DNA from: Chersky-840 sp050011815
GTDB lineage: Bacteria > Actinomycetota > Acidimicrobiia > Acidimicrobiales > UBA8190
NCBI GenBank assembly: GCA_050011815.1
Contig: JBEKIJ010000006.1
Span: 62,001 to 126,000 of the forward strand
Length of the DNA: 64,000 nt
Reading direction: 5' to 3'
The notes beneath the pieces are model-generated. The model saw only the letters and a list, made by a program, of their open reading frames with translations, did not search any database and was not told the DNA's origin. Shown here piece after piece: positions 1 to 7,855 of the stretch. Within the stretch, counting starts at the first letter, position 1. Each line of letters begins with the position of its first letter. A program made the translations under genes and the position numbers.

Positions 1-323
1 TGGACGCCGCCCTCCGAGCCATCGCCGAGCCCCACCGGCGCGAGATCCTCCGACTCCTCGGCGAAGACGAGCTCGCCGCGGGGGAGATCGCCTCGCACTT
101 CGAGCTCAGCCGGCCGGCGGTGTCCCAGCACCTCAGGGTGCTCGTCGAGGCGGGGCTCCTCGAGAGCCGCCGGGACGCCACCCGGATCATCTACCGGGCC
201 CGGCCCGAGGGGCTGGACGAGCTACGCGAGTACCTCGAAGTGTTCTGGTCGACCGGACTGCGCCGTCTGAAGCGGGCAGTGGAGCGAGAGATGGAGGCAA
301 CCGAACGTGCCAACAGGCGATGA
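1..323 (+). CDS. ArsR-family winged-helix transcriptional regulator (5' end at window edge)
   Basis: The reading frame is open from base 3 to the stop at 321-323. It encodes a roughly 107-residue ArsR-type winged helix: the recognition region SRPAVSQHLRVLVEAGL lies around residues 35-52, followed by the wing ESRRDATRIIYRARPEG. The two bases at the window edge are TG, so the start codon may lie exactly at the border. No cysteine metal site is visible, so it is of the non-metal ArsR type that often precedes an AHSA1-domain gene. It overlaps the next gene by 17 bp, which supports translational coupling. A role as autorepressor is inferred from family habit only. Confidence 0.9.
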   Translation, partial: DAALRAIAEPHRREILRLLGEDELAAGEIASHFELSRPAVSQHLRVLVEAGLLESRRDATRIIYRARPEGLDELREYLEVFWSTGLRRLKRAVEREMEATERANRR

Positions 324-750
324 CGTCATCGAGCAGGAGATCCGGATCGCGGCACCACCCGAAGTCGTGTTCCCGTTCTTCACCGACCCCGACAAGATGC
401 GGCGCTGGAACGGGATGGACCACAAGCTCGACCCTCAGCCGGGAGGGATCTACCGGGTCGACATGGACGGCACCAACGTGGTTCGTGGCGAGTACATCGA
501 GGTGAGCCCGCCGCACCGGGTGAGCTTCACGTGGGGCTGGGAGGACGGGGGCATCCCCGTGCCCGCCGGATCGACCACCGTCGAGATCACCCTGACGGCC
601 GACGGCGACGACACCATCGTGCGGCTCGTGCACCGGGGGCTGCCCCTCGAGGTCGTGGAAACGCACGCCGCGGGGTGGCGTCACTACCTGGCCCGCCTCG
701 CCATCGCCGGGGCCGGAGGAGACCCCGGTCCCGATCCCGGGCCGATGTAG
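307..750 (+). CDS. SRPBCC / AHSA1-domain protein
   Basis: A 147-residue protein with the START-like fold of activator-of-Hsp90-ATPase homologues. It has the usual N-terminal strand (IRIAAPPEVVFPFFTDPDKMRRWNG) and the later GEYIEVSPPHRVSFTWGW and TTVEITLTADGDDT strands. The GTG start overlaps the ArsR gene by 17 bp. ArsR-AHSA1 pairs are common in actinobacteria, where the AHSA1 protein is thought to bind a hydrophobic ligand. No catalytic residues can be assigned. The C-terminus is a short Gly-Pro-Asp tail without homology. Confidence 0.88.
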   Translation: MPTGDDVIEQEIRIAAPPEVVFPFFTDPDKMRRWNGMDHKLDPQPGGIYRVDMDGTNVVRGEYIEVSPPHRVSFTWGWEDGGIPVPAGSTTVEITLTADGDDTIVRLVHRGLPLEVVETHAAGWRHYLARLAIAGAGGDPGPDPGPM

Positions 751-801
751 ATCACCGAATACCAACCAGACCGAGTACCGACAAGAAAGGCAGGACAGAC
801 G

Positions 802-1116
802 ATGGGGAAGTTCGTATATCTGTACACCGGGGGCCAGATGGCCGACACGCCCGAAGCGCAGAAGGCGGCCATGGAGGCATGGATGGGATGGTTCGGCACC
901 CTCGGTGACGACGTCGTGGACATCGGCAACCCCTTCGGCCCCTCGAGCACGGTGCTCGCCGACGGGTCGAGCACGAGCGGCGCCGCCGGTGGCATGGGCG
1001 GCTACTCGGTCATCTCGGCCAACAGCCTGTCCGACGCGGCCGGCAAGGCCAAGGGCTGCCCCGTCCTGGCCGGTGGTGGGACCGTCGAGGTCTACGAGGC
1101 GCTCGACGTCATGTAG
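802..1116 (+). CDS. YCII-related small protein
   Basis: A 104-residue protein starting MGKFVYLYTGG, with a short ferredoxin-like fold typical of YCII/DGPF-domain proteins. The N-terminal strand ending in YTGG, the helix around AAMEAWMGWFGTLGD and the closing strand TVEVYEALDVM fit this family. It sits 51 bp after the AHSA1 gene with a purine-rich site (AGGACAG) before the ATG. Such proteins are frequently co-encoded with ArsR/AHSA1 genes. The biochemical role is unknown. Confidence 0.75.
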   Translation: MGKFVYLYTGGQMADTPEAQKAAMEAWMGWFGTLGDDVVDIGNPFGPSSTVLADGSSTSGAAGGMGGYSVISANSLSDAAGKAKGCPVLAGGGTVEVYEALDVM

Positions 1117-1132
1117 TGGCGGTGACCCCGGA

Positions 1133-1181
1133 GACGAGGCCGGCCGGTCCGGTGCCCCGGCGCCAAAGCCCCGGCCTCGTC
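1133..1181. terminator. Bidirectional terminator-like inverted repeat
   Basis: Perfect 11-bp arms (GACGAGGCCGG at 1133-1143 and its complement at 1171-1181) enclose a 27-base loop that can pair further. The element lies between convergent genes and overlaps the stop codon of the minus-strand gene. No T-tract follows, so it is a hairpin candidate rather than a proven intrinsic terminator. Confidence 0.6.
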
Positions 1182-1638
1182 AACGGGTCGCCACGCGATC
1201 GAGCTCGGCGCTCGGGTCGTAATACAGCTCCTGTCGGGCGATGAGCCCGTCGAGGTAGCGGTACACGACGACGTAGGTCGAGCGGAGCCGGGCGCCCTGG
1301 AGCTCGAAGTCGAAGAGCACCCTGATATAGGCGGCGCCACCGTTTCCGGAGTCGGTGTGGCGCTCGATCAAGGCCCGCTCGTCGACGGCGTAGGAGATGT
1401 CGGAGAGCCCCGTGATCGTCAACTGGATGAACTCGAGCGCGGACTCGACACCGACGATGCGCGCCGGCCATCCGAAGAGCCGCGTGGTGGGGCTCACGTA
1501 GACCACGTCGGGCCGGTACAGAGACGTCGCCATCGAGATGTCGCCGGCGGCGAAGGCGGCGGCGAACCGCTCCTCCTGGGCGTCGACCACCTCGAGCGAC
1601 AAGGGCCGGTGCGACCTAGACCCTGACGTGGGCCTCAC
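1180..1638 (-). CDS. SnoaL-like (NTF2-fold) protein
   Basis: A protein of about 152 residues whose core from LSLEVVDAQEERFAAAF onward is a cone-shaped NTF2/SnoaL-like domain. Landmarks are MATSLYRPDVVYVSPTTRLFGW, the VESALEFIQLT helix and the closing strand YVVVYRYLDGLIARQELYYDP. The chosen GTG start overlaps the apt stop codon in a GTGA arrangement, which favours translational coupling; a TTG at 1602 would give 140 residues. It is the last gene of the long minus-strand operon that begins at 9322. Members of this fold include isomerases, cyclases and non-enzymatic ligand binders, and the motifs do not decide among them. Confidence 0.78.
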   Translation of the reverse strand: MRPTSGSRSHRPLSLEVVDAQEERFAAAFAAGDISMATSLYRPDVVYVSPTTRLFGWPARIVGVESALEFIQLTITGLSDISYAVDERALIERHTDSGNGGAAYIRVLFDFELQGARLRSTYVVVYRYLDGLIARQELYYDPSAELDRVATR

Positions 1639-2189
1639 ACCGACAACAGGACGTGGAGGTCGAGGCCGTCGAGCCGCTCCCGACCACCCAGGGCCACGAT
1701 CTCGAGCAGTGCCGCCACTCCCACGACCTCGGCGCCCCCGCGACGGAGAACCGCAGCGGTGGCGAGCAGTGTCCCGCCGGTGGCGATGACGTCGTCGACG
1801 ATCAACACCCGGTCGCCGGGCTCCACGGCATCGCGATGCATCTCGAGGATGGCCTCGCCGTACTCGAGCGTGTAGGCCTCCGCCATGGTGGGGGCCGGGA
1901 GCTTGCCCACCTTGCGCACCAGGACAACGCCCGTGCCCAGGGAGTGGGCGACCGGTGCACCGAGGACGAAGCCACGCGCCTCGATGGCCGCCACCTTGTC
2001 GGCCTTGCCCGCGAACGGAGCGCCCATCCACGCCACCGAGTCCGCGAAGGCGGCGGCATCGGCGAGGACGGGCGTGATGTCCTTGAAGGTGACGTCGGGT
2101 TGGGGGAACCCGGCCACGTCGCGGACGAGCGCCCGCACCCGGTCCCGAAGCGCGCCCTCGCCGAGCCGTTCGGGCGCCGCCCCCGGCAT
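1635..2189 (-). CDS. apt: Adenine phosphoribosyltransferase
   Basis: This 184-residue type I phosphoribosyltransferase should convert adenine and PRPP to AMP and pyrophosphate in the cytoplasm (purine salvage). The PRPP-binding motif VLIVDDVIATGGT is at residues 128-140. The N-terminal FPQPDVTFKDITPVL hood segment and ARGFVLGAPVA are characteristic of APRT. Length is normal. Its ATG follows directly on the stop codon of the upstream gene, and its stop overlaps the start of the SnoaL-like gene. The oddity is its context: a salvage gene embedded in what otherwise looks like a catabolic operon rather than beside relA or secD. Confidence 0.95.
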   Translation of the reverse strand: MPGAAPERLGEGALRDRVRALVRDVAGFPQPDVTFKDITPVLADAAAFADSVAWMGAPFAGKADKVAAIEARGFVLGAPVAHSLGTGVVLVRKVGKLPAPTMAEAYTLEYGEAILEMHRDAVEPGDRVLIVDDVIATGGTLLATAAVLRRGGAEVVGVAALLEIVALGGRERLDGLDLHVLLSV

Positions 2190-2609
2190 CTAGGTGGTCG
2201 GTGCGACCGAGGCGAGCTCGGCCGGGTCGGCCGGCGGTGCGAACACCGCCACCAGGCCCAGCGCCGCGAACGCCGACCCGAGCGTCGCCACCACCAGGCG
2301 GCCCCAGATCGAGAGCTCGCGGCCGCGTACTGCTGCGATGGCGTCCCAGGCGTCACATCCCGCGCCCAGCAACAGGGCGCGGTTCACGGCTTCGGGGCGG
2401 TCCTCGGCCAGAGCCTGGAGCAAGACCACGCCCAGGGCCAGATCACGACCGCCGAAGATCCGGCTCATGAAGCGCACGCTCGGGCGCTTGGCCTCGGCAC
2501 CCAGGTACACACGGGCTCCGGCGGTGGGTGTGGCCATGAGACCCAGACCGAAGGTGATGCGACCCAGGGCGATCACACGGGGGATCCTTCGGCGCAGGTC
2601 GTCGTCCAC
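2190..2609 (-). CDS. Small membrane protein of unknown function
   Basis: A 139-residue protein with hydrophobic stretches near ALGRITFGLGLMATP, in the centre (LALGVVLLQALA) and at LVVATLGSAFAALGLVAVFAP, suggesting three or four membrane segments. The pattern resembles small actinobacterial DUF4267-type proteins, but no catalytic motif is visible. A GTG start (MDDDLRRRIPRV) is chosen because the frame upstream lacks a membrane-protein character. It lies 29 bp after the amidohydrolase gene and abuts apt with no gap, so it is co-transcribed. Confidence 0.7.
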   Translation of the reverse strand: MDDDLRRRIPRVIALGRITFGLGLMATPTAGARVYLGAEAKRPSVRFMSRIFGGRDLALGVVLLQALAEDRPEAVNRALLLGAGCDAWDAIAAVRGRELSIWGRLVVATLGSAFAALGLVAVFAPPADPAELASVAPTT

Positions 2610-2638
2610 GCGCCCGAGGTTAGCGTCGACCCGGGAGC

Positions 2639-3871
2639 TCACCCCGCGGAGGCGGGCGGGGGGAGCGGGAGCCCGTAGAGCGCGGCGGCGTTGGCCCCGG
2701 CGATCAGCCGCTGGTCCTCGGCGGAAAGCCCCTCGATGGCCTCGGCCAGCTCCCGGGTGACACCCGGGAACACCGCGTCGGGATGGGGGTAGTCCGAGGC
2801 CCACACGATGCGGTCCGCCCCACACAGAGGCGACCGGGCCGTGAAGGCGAGCGTGGACTCGTCGGGGTCGAAGCTGATCCAGCACTGGCGGCGGAAGTAC
2901 TCAGAAGGCTTCATCGTCAGTTGCGGCACGTCCCACCCGAAGATCTCGTAGTGGTGGTCGAGACGCTCGAGCCACGGCACGAGCCACCCGCCCCCGGCTT
3001 CCAAGAAGACGATGCGCAGGTCGGGGAAACGCTCGCACACGCCCCCGGCCAACAGGAAGGTCATCGAGTTCATCATGTCGAAAGGGTTGGCGATGGCCTG
3101 GGTGAAGAAGATGTTGTCGATGGCGACCGTCCCGGTGTCGTCGGGAAGCGGCTTGGCCGAGGTGCGCAGACGGTTGATGCGCAGGCCCACACAGGCGCCG
3201 GGGAGATCGGCGGCCAGGAACGGGTGCAGTCCGACCGGCATCCCGGTGTCCGACGCGGCGGTCCACAGCGGGTCGTAGACGGGGTCGGAGAACGGTCGCC
3301 AGTCCGCCGTCGGGTTGGGGCGGAGGAACACCCCCACGATCCCCGGGAGCTCCGCCACCCGACGGATCTCGGCCGCGGCCAGTGCGATGTCTTGTTGGGG
3401 GAGCACCGCCACGCCGAAGAGCCGTCCCCCGCCCGCCCGGGTGTGCTCGGACAACCAGTCGTTGTAGGCGCGGCACATGACCGCCGCGAACTCGACGTCG
3501 CGGTGGCCCTGGATCCCGAGCAGCAGCGTCGGGTAGAGGACCGACTGGCCGATGCCGTCGGTGTCCATGTCCACGAGGCGTGCTCGTGCATCCCACGCGG
3601 CGGGACGCACCTCGGTGTAGCGGAGCTCGCCCCGCTGGGCCCGGTCGCGGTCGTCGGCCGACATGCCGGCCGTTCCGGCCAGCGACATGAAATTGGCAAG
3701 GGTGCGGGTGCCGTCCATGACGGCCCACTCGCGTCCTTGGTCGTCGACCTCGATGTGCCACACCCGGTCTTCGAAGCCCTTGGGGGCGAACTTCTGGAAG
3801 CCGTCGGGATGCTCGAGGATGTGGCCGTCGGCGTCGATGTAGTCGGTCTGCGACGTTCCAACTCCGGACAT
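2639..3871 (-). CDS. Amidohydrolase-2 family metal-dependent hydrolase/decarboxylase
   Basis: A 410-residue TIM-barrel enzyme of the amidohydrolase-2 (ACMSD-like) family. Metal-site motifs are visible: D15-x-H17 in IDADGHILEHPD replaces the usual HxH, a strand-5 histidine lies in GLHPFLA, a glutamate in FLEAGGGWLVPW, and the strand-8 aspartate in WASDYPHPDA. The start at 3871 is preferred over an ATGA-overlapping ATG at 3901 because an AGGAG site stands at the right distance. Related enzymes with an acidic residue in place of the first His decarboxylate or hydrolyse small carboxylic acids. The substrate is unknown. It resembles the paralogue at 11357 more than the others. Confidence 0.88.
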   Translation of the reverse strand: MSGVGTSQTDYIDADGHILEHPDGFQKFAPKGFEDRVWHIEVDDQGREWAVMDGTRTLANFMSLAGTAGMSADDRDRAQRGELRYTEVRPAAWDARARLVDMDTDGIGQSVLYPTLLLGIQGHRDVEFAAVMCRAYNDWLSEHTRAGGGRLFGVAVLPQQDIALAAAEIRRVAELPGIVGVFLRPNPTADWRPFSDPVYDPLWTAASDTGMPVGLHPFLAADLPGACVGLRINRLRTSAKPLPDDTGTVAIDNIFFTQAIANPFDMMNSMTFLLAGGVCERFPDLRIVFLEAGGGWLVPWLERLDHHYEIFGWDVPQLTMKPSEYFRRQCWISFDPDESTLAFTARSPLCGADRIVWASDYPHPDAVFPGVTRELAEAIEGLSAEDQRLIAGANAAALYGLPLPPPASAG

Positions 3872-3897
3872 GGTGGCTGCTCCTGGCGCGGTCGTGG

Positions 3898-4989
3898 TCA
3901 TCGGGGGAGGTTGTAGAAGTCCCGGGCGTTCTCGCCGGCGACACGCGCCAGCGACTGGGGAGCCAGGCGTCCCTCGGCGTGCTCGATCAGCTCGGTCGAC
4001 GCACGGGGCCAGGCACCGTCCCAGTGGGGGTAGTCGCTGGCGAACATCACACAGCGGTCGCCGAGGAGCTCGACCACACAAGGCAGGGCATCCTCGTCGG
4101 GCTCGCACGTCACCACGACGTTCCCCGCGGCGACGTACTCCCGGGGCGGGCGCTGCCAGCCGTTCTCGATCCAGTCGCCGCGCGATTCGAAATGCTCGCC
4201 CAGGCGTTCCACGAACCACGGGAGCCAGCCCGCGCCCGCTTCCAAGAAGGCCACCCGAAGCGTCGGGTGGCGGTCGAAGACCCCTCCGCTCACCAGGGAG
4301 GTCATGGCGAACATCTGGTCGAAGGGGAAGCTGACGCAGTGCACCTGAATGTAATTGTCGAACCGGTCCACCCCGATCTTGGGGAGATGGATCCCCGGGG
4401 CTCCATGGACCCCCAGCGGCATCTCGAGCGCCGCCGCCGCCGCGTAGAACCGGTCCATGTCGGGGTGGTCGAGGTTCCTGTCCTTGAGCGCGGGCGGGAC
4501 GATGGTGGCGACGAGGCCCAGCTCCTTGGCCTCCTCCATGACGGTCACGGCTTCGGGGCCGTGCTCGATCGGCACCACGGCCACGCCGTGGAGCCGTCCC
4601 CCGCTCTTGGCGCAGAACTCCGACGCCCACCGGTTGTACATGCGGGCCAGCCCGGCCCCGAGCACGGGGTCCTCCAGAGAGGGCACGCACAGCCCGAAGC
4701 TCGGAAACAACACCATCTCGTCGATGCCGTCGGTATCGGCGTTGGCGAGCACGCCGTCGACGGTCCCGGGGTCCACACCGGGCGCGGTGGTCAGCCCGTG
4801 TTGGGGCGGGCATCCCGCCCCCCACCCCTCATACTGGGGATAGGGCCGTCCTTCGATCAGCACGCCGAGCTTGGTGTCGGTCCGCAGCCCCACCTGGTCG
4901 GGGAAGCGTTGCAACAGCTCGGCGAAGAACTCCAGGGGCTCCACCGCATGGGCATCGGCGTCCACGACGCGCAGGTCCCGCTCCATCAC
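3898..4989 (-). CDS. Amidohydrolase-2 family metal-dependent hydrolase/decarboxylase
   Basis: A 363-residue paralogue of the preceding enzyme. The strand-1 metal site is D12-x-H14 (VVDADAHAVEP), the strand-5 histidine is in MPLGVHGAPG, the conserved glutamate in FLEAGAGWLPWF, and the strand-8 aspartate in MFASDYPHWDGAW. The protein begins MMERD, so either of two adjacent ATGs could be used. Its start overlaps the stop of the alcohol dehydrogenase by four bases. It lies in the operon 1180-9322, and two such enzymes in a row suggests sequential or substrate-diverged steps. Confidence 0.88.
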   Translation of the reverse strand: MMERDLRVVDADAHAVEPLEFFAELLQRFPDQVGLRTDTKLGVLIEGRPYPQYEGWGAGCPPQHGLTTAPGVDPGTVDGVLANADTDGIDEMVLFPSFGLCVPSLEDPVLGAGLARMYNRWASEFCAKSGGRLHGVAVVPIEHGPEAVTVMEEAKELGLVATIVPPALKDRNLDHPDMDRFYAAAAALEMPLGVHGAPGIHLPKIGVDRFDNYIQVHCVSFPFDQMFAMTSLVSGGVFDRHPTLRVAFLEAGAGWLPWFVERLGEHFESRGDWIENGWQRPPREYVAAGNVVVTCEPDEDALPCVVELLGDRCVMFASDYPHWDGAWPRASTELIEHAEGRLAPQSLARVAGENARDFYNLPR

Positions 4990-6101
4990 CGCTCCGATCC
5001 GTCGTAGACGATCACACTTCTCGCCACCTCACCGGCCTCCATGGCCCGGAAGGCGTCGGGCACGTCCTCGAGCCCGATGCGCCGTGTCACGAGGCCCTCG
5101 GCGTCGATCGCGCCCTGGCGGACGAGGTCGACGAGCACGGGGAAATCCCGATCGGCGTCGGTGGAGCCGTAGACGCATCCGACGACGGTCTTGGCGTCCA
5201 CGAACAACTCGAAGGCCGAGAAGCTCACCTGTTCGGCCGGCGACCCCGCTCCCACCAGCACCGCCGTCCCTCCACGGCGCACGGCCGCGAAGGCCAGGCG
5301 GATGGTCTCAGCTCGACCGACCACCTCGAACCCGAAGTCCGCGCCCCGGCCCCCCGTGTGGGCCCGCACCGCCGCCAGCGCGTCCTCCGACGAGGAGTCC
5401 ACGACCGCCGTGGCCCCCATGGACTTGGCCAGGTCGAGCTTGGAGGGGACCTGGTCGACGGCGACGATGGTGGCGGCGCCGGCCAGACGGGCCCCTTGGA
5501 TGACCGACAGTCCCACGCCACCACAGCCCACGACGGCGACCGTGGAGCCCGGGGGGACACGGGCCGTGTTCCACACCGCGCCCACCCCGGTGGACAGCGC
5601 GCAGCCGACCAGGGCGGCCAGCTCCAGGGGGACCGACGGGTCGATGCGGACGACCTCGCCCTCGGGGACGAGGGTCTCCTCGCCGAAGGTGGCGGTGCCG
5701 AGGCCGCGCACGAGCTGCGTGCCCCGGACCGTGGCGTAGGCCCCCGACAGCGATTCGGTCAAGCCCACCTCGCACAGCATCGCCTGACCCCGCAGGCACC
5801 AGAAACACGCCCGGCACGCCGGCATCCATGTGAGCACGACGTGGTCGCCCGGCACCACGCGGGTGACCGCCTCGCCGACCTCGACCACGACGCCGGCACC
5901 CTCGTGGCCGAGCACGGTCGGGAACATGAACGGGATCGTCCCCTTCTGGACCGACAGATCAGAGTGGCACACCCCGCTCGCCGCCATCTTGACGCGCACG
6001 TCGTGAGGGCCGGTGGGTGCGAGCTCGATGTCCTCGATGACGAAGGGCCCGCCCACCTCGTGGACCACCGCCGCCCGCACGGTTCGACCCGTCGCCTTCA
6101 T
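4986..6101 (-). CDS. Zinc-dependent alcohol dehydrogenase (MDR superfamily)
   Basis: A 371-residue NAD(P)-dependent medium-chain dehydrogenase. Catalytic-zinc ligands C45 (GVCHSD), H66-E67 (GHEGAG) and a later cysteine in LVGCALSTG are present. The structural zinc site is complete (C96, C99, C102, C110). The Rossmann motif is VVGCGGVGLSVIQGA. It probably oxidises a primary alcohol to the aldehyde for the aldehyde dehydrogenase encoded in the same operon. It follows the deacylase gene by 7 bp and overlaps the next gene by 4 bp. The family resembles mycobacterial mycothiol-dependent or class III-like ADHs, but the cofactor specificity is not clear. Confidence 0.92.
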   Translation of the reverse strand: MKATGRTVRAAVVHEVGGPFVIEDIELAPTGPHDVRVKMAASGVCHSDLSVQKGTIPFMFPTVLGHEGAGVVVEVGEAVTRVVPGDHVVLTWMPACRACFWCLRGQAMLCEVGLTESLSGAYATVRGTQLVRGLGTATFGEETLVPEGEVVRIDPSVPLELAALVGCALSTGVGAVWNTARVPPGSTVAVVGCGGVGLSVIQGARLAGAATIVAVDQVPSKLDLAKSMGATAVVDSSSEDALAAVRAHTGGRGADFGFEVVGRAETIRLAFAAVRRGGTAVLVGAGSPAEQVSFSAFELFVDAKTVVGCVYGSTDADRDFPVLVDLVRQGAIDAEGLVTRRIGLEDVPDAFRAMEAGEVARSVIVYDGSER

Positions 6102-6108
6102 CGGCTCT

Positions 6109-7830
6109 TCACCGGGCCCCGGCGGTCACGGTGTCGGTCTGTCGGCCCGACCGGAGCACCGCGCCGGGAAGAGCGCCGGTGAACGAGCCCGCTCGCACGA
6201 TCTCCTCACCGTTCACGAGGACGTGCTCGATCCCCACGCCCTCGGCGTACAACCGGCTGGCGCCCCCGGGGAGGTCGTCGCGGGTGCGCTCGGGCCCGTG
6301 TCCCACCCGTTCGGGGTCCAAGACCACGATGTCCGCCCACCAGCCCGGCGCCAGTCGTCCCCGCTGGCGCAGTCCGTAGAGCCGGGCGGGGACGTCGGTC
6401 AGTTGGCGCACCGCTTCCTCCCACGACAGCAGCTGCCGGGCCCGCACGCCGTCCCCGAGCATCGAGGTGGAGTAGATGGCCCCGCACATCATGTCGAGAT
6501 GCGCCCCGGCGTCGGACCCTCCCACCACGGTGCGGGGGTCCTGCCAGACCTCGGCCCGCAGCGCCCAATCCGCGTCGGACTCACCGATCGGGGGGCGCAG
6601 CCCGGTGCGAAGGTCATCGGCGATCACCACGTCGAGTAGGGCATCAAAGGGGTCCTTGCCCGTGGCCTTGGCGACCTCCCCCACGGTGCGGCCCTCGTAG
6701 GCGGCGTTGGCGGCTGCGAAGGTCTCGTCGATCACGAGGTTCTCCCACCGGGCCAACGCTCCGATGATCCCCGCCTCCTTGGACTTCGCCCCGGCGTCGA
6801 GCCGGGCGCGTTCGGAGGGATCGGAGAGGACCTCGATGCGCTGCGCGACGGGGAGGGCGAACACCTCGCGCCACCCCGGCAGGCTGTCGAGGATGGTGCC
6901 GGGGTCGAACGACAGCCGGATCTTCATCGTGTGGGGCAGGGTGAGCGCCACCACCGTGGCGCCGCGCTCGGCGGCGCGCGTCGACGCCTCGAGCTGATGC
7001 TTGAGGCCGTCGGGATTGAGCGAGGAGACGCCGAGGACGTTCCAGTTGGCGGGCCGGTCCGCCAGCAACGACAGGCTGGCCATGAGATCGACCTCGTCCT
7101 CGCTGAACCCGTTGAGACATCCCGGCACGATCAGCTCGAGGGTGGTCCCGGGATGCCCCGACAGCACCGCGCACAGGGCCTCGAGCTCAGCCCGGGTGGC
7201 GGCGCGCGACGGGACCGGCATGCCGTCGCCGTCGTTGTGGGTCGGGGCCTGGGAGGTGGAGAACCCGAGCGCGCCTTCCTCGAGGGAACGGGCCAGGACC
7301 GACTCCATGGCCCGGACCTGATCGGCGCTGGCGGCGCCACCCACCGCGTCCTCACCCATCACCACACGTCGCACCGCGGAGTGGCCCACCAGGAACCCGG
7401 CGTTCACCGCCACGGCACCGTCGAGCCGGCCCAGCCACTGCCCGAAGGAGTCCCACGACCAGTCGAGGTGCTCGAGCGCGGCGATCGGCATGCCCTCGAC
7501 GCGGGCCATCATGCGCGCCAGGTACTGCGCATGCTCGGCCCCGGCCGGAGCCAGCGAGAACCCGCAGTTACCTCCGATCACGGTGGTGACCCCGTGCAGG
7601 GGGGAGGGACTGGCGGTGGGGTCCCACGACAACTGGGCGTCGTAGTGGGTGTGCAGGTCGACGAAGCCCGGCGTGACCATCAACCCATCGGCGTCGATCT
7701 CCCGAGCCGCCGGTTCGTCGACCTCGCCGATTCCCACCACCCGACCGTCGAGGACGGCCACGTCGCCGCGATGCGCCGGCGCGCCGGACCCGTCCACGAC
7801 CGTCCCGTTGCGGATCACCAGGTCCAGCAC
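6109..7830 (-). CDS. Amidohydrolase-3 family, N-acyl-D-amino-acid deacylase-like
   Basis: A 573-residue enzyme with the urease-type amidohydrolase fold. It opens with a beta-sandwich strand (DLVIRNGTVVDGSG), then the metal site H60-x-H62 in GFVDLHTHYDAQ, and GGNCGFS with C89, the metal-bridging cysteine position of D-aminoacylases. Later motifs include the histidine in LTLPHTMKI and GGSDAGAHLDMM near the C-terminus. It starts with GTG after AAGGAGAC. D-aminoacylases and dihydropyrimidinases share this architecture; the cysteine favours an N-acyl-D-amino-acid deacylase-type enzyme. In this operon it may release a carboxylate or amine from an amide, which is inference. Confidence 0.87.
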   Translation of the reverse strand: MLDLVIRNGTVVDGSGAPAHRGDVAVLDGRVVGIGEVDEPAAREIDADGLMVTPGFVDLHTHYDAQLSWDPTASPSPLHGVTTVIGGNCGFSLAPAGAEHAQYLARMMARVEGMPIAALEHLDWSWDSFGQWLGRLDGAVAVNAGFLVGHSAVRRVVMGEDAVGGAASADQVRAMESVLARSLEEGALGFSTSQAPTHNDGDGMPVPSRAATRAELEALCAVLSGHPGTTLELIVPGCLNGFSEDEVDLMASLSLLADRPANWNVLGVSSLNPDGLKHQLEASTRAAERGATVVALTLPHTMKIRLSFDPGTILDSLPGWREVFALPVAQRIEVLSDPSERARLDAGAKSKEAGIIGALARWENLVIDETFAAANAAYEGRTVGEVAKATGKDPFDALLDVVIADDLRTGLRPPIGESDADWALRAEVWQDPRTVVGGSDAGAHLDMMCGAIYSTSMLGDGVRARQLLSWEEAVRQLTDVPARLYGLRQRGRLAPGWWADIVVLDPERVGHGPERTRDDLPGGASRLYAEGVGIEHVLVNGEEIVRAGSFTGALPGAVLRSGRQTDTVTAGAR

Positions 7831-7855
7831 TGCGTCTCCTTCGAGCGCGCGGTCC

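Noticed and set aside
1653..2678. Open frame of 341 residues opposite apt
   Set aside because: The frame is a codon shadow of apt and its neighbour, Arg/Gly/His-rich and without family features.
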